Positions 11,901-23,924 of a stretch of DNA of 64,000 bases are shown one piece after another; position 1 is the first letter of the stretch; each line of letters opens with the position of its first letter. A model generated the notes under the pieces. That model worked only from the letters and a program-made list of their open reading frames with translations, made no database searches and was not told the origin of the DNA. Source of the DNA: Cunninghamia lanceolata (lineage: Eukaryota > Streptophyta > Pinopsida > Cupressales > Cupressaceae); the NCBI GenBank assembly GCA_027924645.1, contig BSBN01000140.1, forward strand, positions 5,834,501 to 5,898,500, in the 5' to 3' direction. The translations under genes were made by a program, and so were the position numbers.

Positions 11901-12850
11901 TTAAATGCCATGAACTTCAACACATCTACTAGTGTGATAGCATAAACAATAATATAGAAAAGACACAATGTCAGATAGAATTAAGCACTTACAAATGCCA
12001 TTGGGATTTCACATTTGTAGTGATAAGGGGAAGATATTGACATGTAAGGATGGTCTCAACGTTTTCATAAATGAAATGAGATAGTTACTAGATAGATCCA
12101 TGAGTTACTTCTCCACATATCACCATGCTGGTTATTCTACTTGTGCACATGAAATCTAAGAACAAAATCATAGCCAAAGCAATATGTGGTCTTAATCTAT
12201 CATCATGTTCTATGAAACCCAATTACAACATAATTTAAATGTGTTAATCCTAATTAGTTATTTGAATTAGAAAACTGCTAATTTGTCTATCAATTTCATA
12301 AACATTAACATTAGTCAAAATATTGTCATATTAAGTCATAACATGATGCAAAAATAAAAATATGAATCTTATGCTAGTTGCATTTGATGAAGTTAGCATA
12401 AATATGATCACCAATGTCATTAAGCATAAACTAATATAGATACCAACATATGCTAACCATCTACTGCTAGGTCTTGAGAACATAATCTATCAATGCTAAT
12501 AAGAACCATGGCAAGGCAAGGGTTAAGCATAGGTGGCCTTACATAAAACATTGTTACATCCTATTGAAACATAGCTTGGGTAACCCTACTGCAATTTTAC
12601 AAGAGTGAAAACAACATGTAAACTATTATGCAGGGAAGAATAGAGAACAAACTTGTTCACGCTTTTACACTTTTAGTAGTTCGTTATCTCCTTGGCTTTG
12701 CACTTAAGGCTCCTCCATACACTATACACTTTCACAATATTGAAGTTAGTTTCAAATATAGAACATGACAATAAATTCAAGATTAAAGTGCTAGCATAAA
12801 GCTACAACCAATGGAAACCTTCTACCCAAAATTGAAGAAATATATTCTTA
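8941..12850. other. Decayed AT-rich intergenic sequence
   Basis: No ORF with recognisable homology. Around 10,735-10,900 a GC-richer patch repeats the words gggatccc, gggacctcattgagaaatgg and gggatctcgcttagaaatgg, a degenerate tandem repeat of about 70-bp period. The rest is very AT-rich with homopolymer runs. Confidence 0.4.
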
Positions 12851-12879
12851 CCACTATTTTTGTGCATTAAGGAAGAAGG

Positions 12880-13720
12880 ATCCTCTATGAGTTCTTCCTC
12901 CACAATGGACTTCTGATAGTTTTGCTTCCACAATTATAAATATTTACTTGGATGACATTCCCCTATCACATTTCTTTCGATAGGAATGTGGATGAATGCT
13001 CCAACAAGCCTCTTTCCTATGCTTAGTTTTCACAATTTATGCATAAATATTTGCCTAGCTCCTTGGACATTTTTCTGCATTGATTTCCATGCCTCCCTAT
13101 TCATGCTCCTCCTCTTCTTCCCACAAGCAGTAAAACTATAGCTATGCAAACCACAAAAAGTATGTAAATGTGCTTCCCAAATGTTCTTGGTCATATGCCC
13201 TTTGTTTTTGTAATGGAAACAATTAACATTATCATACGTTGTTGGTCTTAGACTCCTTGAACCCCTCCTTGGGCTACTCCTTAGCTTCTTCTTTACCTAC
13301 TAATTTTATGGTCTTTCAACAACTTTATTTTCTTTCAATTTATTGTCCTCCTCTCTTTGGAGTCACATTCTTATTGTTGTGAGGTATCTTCTCCTTCTTA
13401 GCAACATGCACATTACTTTTGGTGCAACAAACCACTCTTAGCTCTAATCAAAGAAATAGTTTTTATACCTTGGATGGGTTGATTTCTTGTATTTGGTATT
13501 GTGGGCTCATTGCCTTTGCAATGTCGTCCCAAGGATACACTTTTGAAACATTCTCCAATATTAAAGACACCACCAAGAAACCCCATACCTACATGATGAG
13601 GTGTCTCAACCATTACAATAGGATTGACCATGTCTTGGACATCCTTTCCAAGCCCTTATCTAGGTACTCCATCTTGGTTAGTATTCTCAAATTAAATCCT
13701 ACATTGTGACTCTCAAAACT
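12880..13720 (-). pseudogene. Possible retroelement gag-like remnant
   Basis: Conceptual minus-strand translation near 13,190-13,240 gives CFHYKNKGHMTKNI, which resembles a retroelement CCHC zinc knuckle (C-x2-C-x4-H-x4-C spacing) in which the second and last Cys are replaced. It is followed by WEAHLHTF and a Lys/Arg-rich run containing MNREAWKSMQKNVQGARQI. Stops interrupt all frames. A candidate PBS complement (tttgataccacctcttgg, 14,699-14,716) lies upstream on the same strand, consistent with a decayed minus-strand LTR element, but I cannot delimit LTRs. Confidence 0.3.
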
Positions 13721-14109
13721 ACCAAAGGATTCTTAATGAGAAGAATGAGAATTTGATGAAATCTTTACCCTGTATATCTTTGATTGAGTTTGTGCATCAC
13801 ACATTGAGCATCTTCCAATCCCATCTGTACCTTTGCCATTGCCTTGTAACATGACCAATACTTATTCCTTTTCCTGTGACTCCCCTTGCTACACAATAAA
13901 GTGGCTAAGAAAAAGTCTCCATGGCTCTCTAGCTACACTTGTAATTTCTCTTTCTCATTCTTTAAGGAATGTAACTTCTTCCAAGTAGCATTTAGTTCTC
14001 CACTTGTAGTTGTTACTTTCCTTCCAATTCTTCCACTCTAACCTTCTAGGGTTATCTCATGGCTATTCCAAATAAGCCACAAACTTGCACTCAAGAGCAA
14101 TGAAGAACA

Positions 14110-15410
14110 CACTACAAGGGGTTATTTACAAACCTCAAACACAAGGATGCAACCCTACTAAAATTGTAGATATCACTTGCCCAAAAGGAAACATGGGATC
14201 TAATAACACTTTATTTATAAAAATAGGGTAGCTATTCTACAATCCAATCTATCAACATATGGATTTAATTTAGAAGAAGTTAATTTAACCAAATACTACT
14301 AATGGATAACAGACAATCATGCACACACACATAATTGCAACATAGATTGTTATCTAAAGAAACCCTATAATAGGAATACTAAGCTAGGAAGAGTGAGCTT
14401 TTTCTCCTTATATAACTAATCTGCAATGTATGAAATTTTACATAACCTTGTCAAAACTTACAATACCCAAATGGACAGTGTCCTTAAAAAACCTGACCTA
14501 CAACAAACTAAGTTTGAATACCAATAGTTATCCTAAGCCTAGAGAAAACTAATGACTATCTACACTCTCTATACAAATTGAGATCTTAGAGTCATGCTTC
14601 ATAAATAGTCATGCTTCATTAATAGTATCCCAAACGACCCAAAAAAAGGCATCATAGTAGCCTCAATTTGCTACTATGTTCTCTAGCATTCTACTTCCTT
14701 TGATACCACCTCTTGGCCCCAAATATCAAAAGAATCGATCAATCCCACATGCTATACTCGTCATCTTAAGGAACAAAACTCACTTTGCTAGGAGGTGAAG
14801 AGTTATGTGCCCTTGCATTATGTACAAAGAAATTGTCCAATGGCCTCCAACTATCTATGTGGGAACACTTGTACTCTTAAACAAGAAAAGGTGTGGGCAA
14901 TAGTAAACGTGTGCCCTAACCGTCGCCCAACCATATGTCAACGACCCACAACCTACGGCACAGAAAAATGGCACCCATACAATGTGAACAATTGCTATGT
15001 GAGCCATGAAGAGGTCTCCCACTAGCTATGTTACCAGAAATGAGAAACATAAAGTACGATAGCAACATCAACGTGACGAGAAACGATTATCTAAAGGTTG
15101 CCTATAAGAAATGGATAATCTATATATATATATTCAAAAATATAATATAAAAATAATAATGTATTTATATTTAAAATATGTTTCTAAATTAATTTAAAAA
15201 AATAAAAAGTTATTAAAAAAATTATATATTTTAATTTTAATTATACTTTCTAATAAAAAGAAAAATAAAAATAAATAAATAAACATTTTATAAAACAAAA
15301 TCATATTAAAGAATATTATAACGTATATCTCTGCATGGTTAGATAAAATAGCCAATTTACACTACTTCTGTAGATTTACTTTTAAAAGCTTAAAATCCGT
15401 TACCGAACTT
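14110..15410. other. No gene seen
   Basis: Contains the PBS-like string noted with the gag remnant, then a very AT-rich tract (about 15,120-15,330) built from runs of a and t. The ORF near 14,795-15,025 has no recognised motif. Confidence 0.35.
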
Positions 15411-15439
15411 ACCAAAATGTCAGATCATTAGGGAAGAAA

Positions 15440-15600
15440 CCGCAAATGTTACTGAAGGTAAACGCAAAAAATACGAACGCGGCCTTCGACAACGTGCAGA
15501 AACGTTGAACATGGTTAGAAACGGCTGTTCACGACGGAAACGGCGTTTCACTGTTAAAACACGCAACGGAACATGGTCGTTGTGTTTCTGGTAACTAGGC
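15440..15600. other. CpG-dense patch
   Basis: About 16 CpG dinucleotides in roughly 150 bp (for example gaacgcggccttcgacaacg and cgacggaaacggcgtttcac), in a window that is otherwise strongly CpG-poor. A short ORF on the plus strand starting at about 15,512 encodes a very basic peptide of about 27 residues. I do not claim it is a gene. The patch may be young, unmethylated, or part of an undetected element. Confidence 0.5.
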
Positions 15601-17215
15601 CCACTACTAAGGAGAAAACTGTTGCCAAGAAAGGAAGATATTTGCCCACGCCACTGACAGAATGCCCACACGGTGCCAAAACATGGGAGATCATGCCCAG
15701 GAAGACAAAGATGACCATCCAAACAGGATAGAGGGAAATGTTGCCACCATGAGAAGGGAATAGTCGCCCAAATCGCTCGCCAACTTCATGTCCCCTTCTA
15801 TGGCCGACTCCTTTCCTCAAGGAGCCCCATACTGTATAAGACAAAAATGTCTTAATTAAAAATAAAATCATATTGAGCGATTTAGGAAACAAAATGAAGA
15901 CCAATCAAAGGCAAAGGATTAATATGAGGTAGTGCGATTAAGGTAAAGGCAACAACAACGATTGGCATTGAAGACAAAAGACATAAAGAGATGATAAAAA
16001 CTATAAAGTCTTAATCAAGGGCATCGCTTAATACAAGTAAGACAAAAGTTTTATTTAAAAGATATCATGCCATTTTTAAGACAAAAGTTTTATTTAAAAG
16101 ATATCATGCGATTTATTTTGGAGAAGATACGATTGAGAAAGAATGAGTAATACTATTGATATAAAATGGTAAATGCGATTGATAAATGGAAGTAATGTGA
16201 TCTATTATTGAAGGTGTGCGATTTGTTTAAGTCTCTTTTTGACAGTGATTAAATCGAGGAGATGTGTTGCTTAAGAAGTGTTGCCTTGTTTGGCAACGAT
16301 TGCATCCCTCATTTAAAATCCTTTAGATATATAAGAGGTATAAAGAGAGGGAAACAAAGGGGGACAACAACATAAGAGATAAATATATATTAGCAAAATT
16401 AAATCTGCAGCCATACATCAGCAGAGATAAACAAATAATAAATACAATGCATTATAAAATGACTTAAGAGCAGATATTTGAAGTGAACAGAAGACCAGAA
16501 TTTAAGGTTTTAAATTCCAATCCACTGTGGTAATCTAGAAATTATTATTTAATTCTATATATATATTGCACATTTCTGTTATAAGTTAATAATTATCAAA
16601 ATATACTGCTTTAAGGGAGAGAACAACCTAGGGCACCCGCTACAATGGCAAATAGGGCACCCTATTGTACTCAAAAGGGGAGAGAATGGCTAAGGGCACC
16701 CTGCTGCAGTTTCTCTTCCAATCCGTATGTCAATGGACTATTGAGAAAGTTAGAACTTGCTACATAATGATGCATATGTGATTCTCTTGCAATAATAATA
16801 GATTTATTTCATGAACTGTGTGTAATGTTATTTAACTGATTGTAGGCTGCCAGAACAAAATTAGTTCATCTTATTCCTAAGTAAAAAGATGTACTCCTAA
16901 CTACTTTATATGCTTGTTCCATTTGGTTTTGTGAATTTGGATAGAATAGAGATTGATCCAACAAGGGGATACTACACATATGTACATGCTGAATATTATA
17001 ATAACCATTAGAATTCTATCTATAATATCATTGGATTATATGTTTATTTATCTGTTGATAACTAACATGATTGTAGAACCTAAATCAAGTTTATCTAGAT
17101 TAAAGCATTCAATTGATAAGTTACAACCGTAACTATGTTAATTTTGTGATTTTAGGGCAAGATTTAAGACAATCCCACATGGAGACATTACACCGTCTTC
17201 TTAGTTTGTTGTCCG
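15601..17215. other. No gene seen
   Basis: Intergenic. A direct duplication of gacaaaagttttatttaaaa followed by gatatcatgc occurs at about 16,041 and 16,080. The word gggcaccc is repeated three times at 16,633-16,712. Confidence 0.4.
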
Positions 17216-17425
17216 TCAACTTCCATTTGGAACTTCTTCAGCTTCCCTGTCCTTTCCGGCACTTCCACTTCTGCTTATGATCTCAACATCCATGTTGCTC
17301 ACGAATGACGATTCTATAGGACCACACGCTGAGTTGTAAAGTCTCAAACCATAAGACCAAATGCCAGTGTCACACTTGCAACTATATCCTTTGGCACCCG
17401 ATAATAGCCTTAGCCAATCGGCCAA
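17216..17425 (-). other. Unidentified minus-strand reading frame
   Basis: About 69 codons that end in ...REAEEVPNGS and a TGA. The frame is cysteine-containing (YSCKCDTGIWSYG, LYNSACGP), GC-richer than its surroundings and uses codons evenly, so it could be a terminal exon or a retroelement piece. I do not recognise a family. There is no ATG at the start of the open frame, and the sequence upstream on this strand (17,430-17,760) looks non-coding. Confidence 0.2.
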
Positions 17426-20400
17426 CCTATAACACTACTGCAGGACATATTATCGCTCAACATATGTGGCTCCAACAGAAAAATGTCCTCTCACCATTGC
17501 AACTCCATTTGAGCTAATACCTTGAAGGTTCCTCAATCACATCGGACACATACAACATTGTTGCAAGTTATTTTTTACCTACCGAGAAGACCTCTAGCAC
17601 TGCTAAATGTATGCTTACATCACTATTACAAGCAAGCCCCTAGCCTTGAAGAATACCTGGAATACTGCTGCATGTTAGCTTGTAGCCAATCGTAAATCTT
17701 GTAGCACTAAAACTGATGCAATGCGGAAACAACCACACACGCAGCTGTAACTCACACTCAAACCCTCACATTCTCAGCATAGAACAATATCACATCCACA
17801 CATGGATTGCAATTATAAAGCTCATGATATTTATTATTTTTCAATCAAAATCTGATTAGAATAAAAGAACAAAACTTACATCTGGAACAAGATACAAATA
17901 AGTACCTCTCATGGCCTCCCTCTCATACATGTTCAATCTGCACTTCAACATTCCTCAAGTCTTTCCACTATCTGTAGTCTTCAAATAGACACTCAAACTT
18001 CATTGTTTCCTCTGCATATCTGCTGTCCATACCTCCATACACAGGCTCCTTCACACATTTCAGACATGCTAAGGCTTTTTTTAAAAAAATTCTTCTATTC
18101 ATTTTCTATGCTGCAAAAATACATGATTTCAGCTTCACAGAGGCGCTACAACCTTACCCCAAGGCGTTGGGCTCTATTCCCGTGTTAATACTGTAAATAT
18201 GCTATATTTCCCGCCTCAAAGGAGGCGTTCAATATCCTCTAATGGGGCTGCACATTAAACAGAAATAATAATATTTATTATACCTCATATGAGGCGTTAC
18301 CAATCTGCCAATATGAGGCGAAGCAGTTGCTAGATTTTGCATTTAAATAATATAAAAAATGACTTTGAAAAACAAGGTGTTAGCTTCCTTCTTATGTGCC
18401 TATGTTTGGTAATAAGTCTGCATCATGAAATTAGCTTTAAATAAGATCAATCTTCTTCCACGTAGACTTTTTAATTGAGTCTACTTTATTTTTATCCCCC
18501 TTTTTCCACTTCTTCCCACACCACACTTTAGAAATATAACTCTAAAAGATGGCGCCTACTTTTCCTTTCTTTGGCTGCATTAAGTTTGAAATTAAGTTTG
18601 AAAATATTTCATTTCCAGATTTTTTTCAACGTCCATATCTGAATATGATGGCCTTCCTTGCCACATAAGCATATCATGTACATAGAGAAGTTAAATGTAT
18701 TAGTTTTCAAACGGTAATTTTCCCTTTACGCAGCCTCAATGATAATCACAAATGTTTTTCTTGCCAAAGGCTTAAGAACCTTATCAAATATTTGCATATA
18801 CAATTCATGGAGGCATTTTGTCAAGCAGTAAAACTGCTCTGCAGAGCCTTAAAACTTGAATCTTGTAATTTTGATCAAATTTCTGGATTCTCACTGCTGA
18901 GAGATGTCTGAAAACATTAACACAAACCAAAACACACACAAAAATAAAAATTAGATAAAAAATATTTTTAGACAATGCAAGATCACCTATGAACCCAAAT
19001 GCTCCAATTGCTCCTGCATCAAAAAAACACTCATAACACCGCTACAAATGAATCTGCAGCGCTGACCCTGCCTGACCCCATAAAACTGATCAACTTATTG
19101 AATCTTGGGGGCATAACTCTGAAATTCGCATTCAGCAATTTAAATGAAGGTATTCTTCGGTGGCATACAAATATTAGAAAAAACATGATAAAGAAAACGT
19201 TGAGTGAAAAATATATTTTCTATTGCCATTGGAAAATTTATTGACGTTCTTGCCTTGGGGCCCATTCTTGGAAATGTGTAGTGGCAATAAAGCTAGTCCA
19301 AATGAAAATTAGGATACCACTGGTGCCAAAAGACGGTGACAGATGACAATATTGTTAAAACTCAATTATGCTAAGTACCAACAATAGAGGAATAACAATG
19401 TAGCGATTTTAATTGGAGGCCGTGTCAAATGGATCTTAGATAACCAAAAGTACGACGAATCACAACAGTTGTGGACTAGAAACTTGATTTTAAAGATACT
19501 CTAAAATCTAATAAAATATATTTTTGACCTGGAAAATTGATCTTCTACAAGAGGCCATATTTTTTTCTAATTGACCCGTTATAGAAGAGATTACAGTACG
19601 AATTCAAACGAATCAAATTAATGTCTAGTTTTGGACGCATTGAAAAACGGGGAAGGTTGAAAGTAACATCTAAGAAGGTTAAAAGCAAACGATAAAGTAT
19701 TTTAAAGTTAACATTAAAAACTAACACTTAAAAAACTGATTGAAGGTAAAAAGGGGAATTCATAAATACAAATAAATTCAGCTTTATTCAGTGCTTGTGA
19801 ACAGAAAACAAATTTTAGCTTATATTCATAGTCAGTAGGTCTTTAATAAATAATATATTATTAGAAACGTCTCTGATACATCACAATAATTATGAAATGT
19901 TAAGAAAGGATAATATAGAAAGTTTACAATAAGAAGGTTGAGGCTGGGAAATATTATATATAAATTAAAAACATCTAAACACTTGTAACAGTTCCTGTGG
20001 GGAATGGAGGAAGATCATCCATATTTGTGAACAGCTTTGAGGAAGGGTGATCAGGTCAAAGATCGGACTCTCCCCACCAATCTTGTGGTTCTTAAATAAG
20101 CAGGTCTAAAACAACCCTGGCAGCGAAGTCATGACAACAATCTCATGCTGGGTTTACACAATTCTAAAAGCTGAAAGACCAGCCTCTCGGCTACGCAGGG
20201 GGCAAGAAATAGCTCCTACTTTAGATCAAACAATATCATTTTGCAATAAATTTCAGACTTCGAACATCTTATAAAATTCACTGATAATATGATGCAGTTT
20301 CTTACTTCTATTCTCTCTGAATCAACTCTTGCTGTCAAGTTTCAACTATATATTTGCAAAAATGTGGCATATAAGAAATAATGGAATAGAAAAACATAAA

Positions 20401-20560
20401 TGCTGTGCGTGAATTAGAAAAGAGATCCTTAACAAGGAAGAGTATTGTACACATTAAATGCTTTAATTTTTTTAAGTTGTAGATGAGATGTAAAATTATT
20501 ATTGATTCTTTCATCATTGACCGGTGACTATTAAGTAAGGGCCAACCTAAAACACAATAC
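17426..20560. other. Mostly unannotated; GAGGCG palindrome cluster at 18,135-18,325
   Basis: No gene recognised. Between 18,135 and 18,325 the words gaggcg/aaggcg appear five times, two of them as hairpins: cgcctcaaaggaggcg near 18,211 and cctcatatgagg near 18,282. The rest contains microsatellite-poor AT-rich DNA. A moderately GC-rich block at 20,000-20,220 has no recognisable RNA or protein signature. Confidence 0.4.
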
Positions 20561-20607
20561 ATATTAGTCCCTAGCTTCCGGCCCAATAAAATAAGACACA
20601 ATCTATT

Positions 20608-20647
20608 ATAGCCGCATAAAATAAGACAACCTATTATAAGCGGCTAT
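20608..20647. repeat. Small inverted repeat upstream of the NLR gene
   Basis: atagccgc (20,608-20,615) pairs with gcggctat (20,640-20,647) over a 24-bp loop. The words aaaataagaca and ctattata are also directly repeated (20,588-20,637). It lies about 260 bp upstream of the NLR start codon. Whether it is regulatory is unknown. Confidence 0.5.
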
Positions 20648-20875
20648 GTTTTGAAAGATTTTGTAGACAACAAAGGATTTGAAAGGATGTCAAACGAAGG
20701 AATATTGTCTAATTTAGAGTGAAGAGCATTGTATATGTAATATAGTTTGGTCCGTGGTTTCAAGTTGTTTTTTCCTTGTGCTATTCACAGAATTTAGTAC
20801 ATGATTAATCAGCTCCCTTGGTCTGAGGATTGTCGTACAGTAACAGACTTTCAATTGTTTATAATTTGTGAGAAA

Positions 20876-20884
20876 ACTATAAAT
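20876..20884 (+). promoter_or_regulatory. Possible TATA box of the NLR-like gene
   Basis: The string ctataaatt is a good plant TATA match but lies only about 30 bp before the ATG at 20,910. Using it would give almost no 5' leader. An upstream alternative (tatatgtaatatag, about 20,732-20,745) is weaker. An in-frame TGA at 20,886-20,888 separates the start codon from upstream sequence. Confidence 0.25.
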
Positions 20885-20909
20885 TTGAGAACTGAGAAGT
20901 TTACTGGAT

Positions 20910-21081
20910 ATGAATTTGTTTTGTTGTGAGGGTTTCGATAGATTTGTGCTGAATCGGTCCAAGTACCAAAAGGACATTCAAAAGCGGCTCTCAGGAGTAA
21001 ATGAAGCGTACAGAGATCTGGGCACGCAAATGCTTGTATGCATTTTACGTTCAGAACAACGGCGTCAAAGAGAAGAAGAAG
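20910..21081 (+). CDS. NLR-like gene, exon 1 (N-terminal region, no TIR)
   Basis: Start chosen at ATG 20,910 because the frame has a stop at 20,886 and this is the first ATG after it. The exon begins MNLFCCEGFDRFVLNRSKYQ, continues with a charged helical segment ending SEQRRQREEE, and stops at donor gaag|gtacgc (phase 1). It joins across a 102-bp intron to exon 2, where G+CG makes Ala. A TIR domain, normal at the N terminus of receptors with this kind of LRR, is absent, and I see none upstream. The adjacent Cys pair near the N terminus could be lipid-modified, which is inference only. No RPW8 or classic CC motif is recognised. Confidence 0.7.
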
Positions 21082-21183
21082 GTACGCTTTCTTCTTCAGA
21101 AAAGTAATGACACGTTTACAATACTCATAAATATTGTTTCCCTCTTGTTCTATTGTGTTGTACCTTACTCAGTTCTTGTGCAG

Positions 21184-22190
21184 CGAATATCGCTAAAACA
21201 GTTTCAGCGGAAGAAGCAGAGGAAAAAATAAAAAAAGAGGAAGAAACAATAAGAGTTACAGAAGACGAAGTCATTAAACATTTGTTTTCAAAAGAAGAAA
21301 AGCCTTCAGCAGCTGTTATCCTATCTGGGCAATGCAAGACAGATGTGGGTGATGCCATATACCATCATTTGAAACAGAAACTCTTCGAAGATGGTTTCAA
21401 ATTCGCCAAAATTAATGTCACAGAAAGTGAAGAATTTAATCCCAATATAGACAAGTTACAGTATCAGCTTTTACAAGAGTTGATAGAAAAGAATAAACAC
21501 AGTGGAAATCTTATAGAGCTGCTCACAGAGACTATAAAAAAGGAGCCCGTCTTCATCTACATTGACAACATCCTCAGTGCGCAGGATCTCAGAAGGATAC
21601 TCGGTTCAAAATTACGGGATCCAAAGAAAGTCAGGTTGCTCGTGATGTCACCGAACAAGGACGTAAAGACAGCGCTTAAAGAGTATGGGATTCAAGCGGA
21701 GCCAATCGATAAAATAACTGAAGAAGACAATGTTGAAATGGGTACAGAGTGTAGCGGGGATCCCCTGCTTCGTGAGATGGTCAGAGCTTACGTAAAAAGA
21801 TGCAAAGCAGTAGATGAAAAACTCGTATGTGGATGGACGGTTGGAAACGATCTTGTGAAAATAGGTTTTTGTTTCGCCTTCGAAAATGCATTTCTGAATC
21901 TTCCGCTCACAGCTCAGGATGCATTTCTCGATATTTGCTGTTTCTTCATGGGATGGGATTGGGAAGAAGTTTCCGTTATTGTTGGAGAGAAAGAGCTTGA
22001 AACACTAGAGGCAAATACGTGGGTGAAAAGGAATCCAAGCAATCAGCTAATGGTTACAGATATGCTTCTTGACTTCGGCCGGTCACGAACAAAAAGTCTA
22101 AGAATAAACGTCAGAGATGACATTAAAACCAGCAGAGATGACATCAAAAAGAGCAGAGATGAACTTAAAAATGCGCTGTCTAGTCCTGAG
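21184..22190 (+). CDS. NLR-like gene, exon 2 (degenerate NB-ARC domain)
   Basis: Acceptor ttcttgtgcag, donor cctgag|gtagaa (phase 0), about 336 codons. A charged coiled segment (EEAEEKIKKEEE) leads into an NB-ARC-like fold. P-loop position: AVILSGQCKTDVGDAIYHHL, where the glycine-rich loop is shortened and GK is CK. Walker B: PVFIYIDNI, with the second acidic residue changed to Asn. RNBS-B-like: VRLLVMSPNKDV. GLPL-like: CSGDPLLREMV. TNL-type RNBS-D: DAFLDICCFFMGWDWEEV, well conserved. MHD-like: LMVTDMLLDFGRS, reading VTD. NB-ARC domains act as ATP/ADP switches in plant immune receptors. Here the fold appears kept but nucleotide contacts look lost (inference). The end carries two copies of a DDIK.SRD motif. 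Confidence 0.78.
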
Positions 22191-22280
22191 GTAGAAATAG
22201 AAGCGTTATTGTTTTTTTTTTTTCCCTTACATCGTTAATTTAATGTGTAGTAACATGTCGTCGGGCTTTCCTTTTGGCAG

Positions 22281-22628
22281 GTTGAGAAAATCAAAGGACT
22301 TTGGTTGCAATGCACAGAGGAGGAGCCAGTTGCAATTCCTGCTAAAAAACTAGAGCTTATGAAAGATTCTCTTCGAGTTCTGTTTTTGGATCGCGCCACA
22401 ATTCAGCCGGTGAAAGATCCACAGTTCCAGGAAACGACAGCACCAGGACAGGAGGACGGAAAAGCGCCTGCTGATGGTATTCTACAACCAATTGGGCGTA
22501 TCAATCAGTTATTTCCTGAACTGAGGTTCTTACAAGTGAATAAATGTTCACTTTCCTTTCACCTAAACCAACTTTGCAGTCTAAGATACTTGAGCTGTGG
22601 TGAAGAAGTGAATTTCATTCTCCATGAG
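22281..22628 (+). CDS. NLR-like gene, exon 3 (NB-ARC to LRR linker)
   Basis: Acceptor ccttttggcag, donor catgag|gtaagt, 116 codons, phase 0 at both ends; the preceding intron is 90 bp. It starts VEKIKGLWLQ and includes LELMKDSLRVLFLDRA and FPELRFLQVNKCSL, matching the linker that in TNL receptors (V.GI.LDL....F..M..LR.L) connects NB-ARC to the first LRRs. A separate exon for this linker is typical of TNL genes. Its donor is strong and opens the 29-kb intron. If that intron is not removed, translation would end at the stop just after 22,709. Confidence 0.72.
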
Positions 22629-22709
22629 GTAAGTCGTCTTTACCATTTCGTTCGTGGACTAGACATTTTTGTTATTTGGTTCTCTAAATATATAAAAAAT
22701 AATTATATG

Positions 22710-23924
22710 TAAGAAATAATTATAAATTCGTGATTTCAAGCCCTCCCAGGTAAAATAGAGATGAATTCTCCTGGATTTAGGCAGCTCATGCAAAACAAAG
22801 GTTAAATTTAAAAAATACTATAAGGATTAAAATTTTTAATTTCAAATCAATAATTTTTAAGAATAAAGCTTGTTTTTAACAGAGTTATGAGTTCCTAAGA
22901 GAGTTCTATCCATAAAGATAAGAGAACGTTATATCAGATTATATAAGAAATAAATCTAAAATAGTTTTACTAAAAATCTGTATGTATACACTATGTTTTA
23001 GTCTTTTCTTTCCCTTCAACTTTCAAATATTTTAAAAGAAATTATTTAATTAAATTAATTCAAATAATATATAGGGAACTTTCCTATTTTATATTTAATA
23101 AATATTAACTGCTAGAATTTAGTAAAATAAATTATATAATCAATAGAAATTTAAAATGTAGAATACAAATGATAATAAATTTTAATGATTATGAACAATA
23201 CATAGAAGTTAGAATTTAGCATAGAGACATTATTAACTCAAAAAAGGTTACAAACATAGTGATTTTTTTACATACACTTCTAATGCCCTACATTTCAATT
23301 AATTATGATGGAGTTTGAGAAACAATCTAGCATCATCTCCCTCTCAAAATATTCTCCATTTCTTTTCTCAATGTGAACATTTGATAAATAGACCAAGGAG
23401 ATTCAAGATAAAATATCCACTTATTAACACCCAATGTGGGAGGCTAAAGTCATGATTCTTCAACTCCCAAAAAATATTCCAACTTGTATCTAACTCATTT
23501 GTTTCTTAGAGATTCTCTTACATGTCTAGTTGTAACTCCCTTCATCATAATCTTGCAGAAATAACGTAAAATGTCATTCTCATTATTCCAAGTGGTCAGT
23601 TGTATTTATTTAATAAGGGGCTAAATTTATAAAATGGTATAAATATTAAAATTATAACCAAGCATATAAGTAAAGAACAAGCATCCAAATGTGATCATAT
23701 TTTTGTGATTTTTATATACGTTAATAAAGTTATGAATTTTTTACTATGAATTTTAAAAAATATTAAAAAATAATTTTCTAACCAACCAAACTTGGTCAAA
23801 AATATGAAATTAAAAAAAATGCGACATGTAGCCAGTAAAACATAAAGTGTGACACATCTTTTGAATTTAAAAAAGGTGAAATGATTTGAAAGGTATGTTT
23901 TTTTTCAATTAGTGTAGATCTGTT
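22710..23924. other. Intron 3 sequence, no gene
   Basis: AT-rich original intron sequence between the exon 3 frame and the LINE insertion. The string aaaattataaccaagcatat (about 23,648-23,667) is one mismatch away from the LINE target site 277 bp further on, so the target lay in a locally repeated motif. Confidence 0.5.

Noticed and set aside
20000..20220. GC-richer block suspected to be a tRNA or snRNA
   Set aside because: No cloverleaf, A/B box pair or conserved snRNA elements could be made out.
22200..22238. Exon 2 frame continuing to the stop at 22,236
   Set aside because: The tail is translated poly(T) intron (runs of Phe). The donor at 22,191 and the in-phase acceptor at 22,280 explain the frame better.
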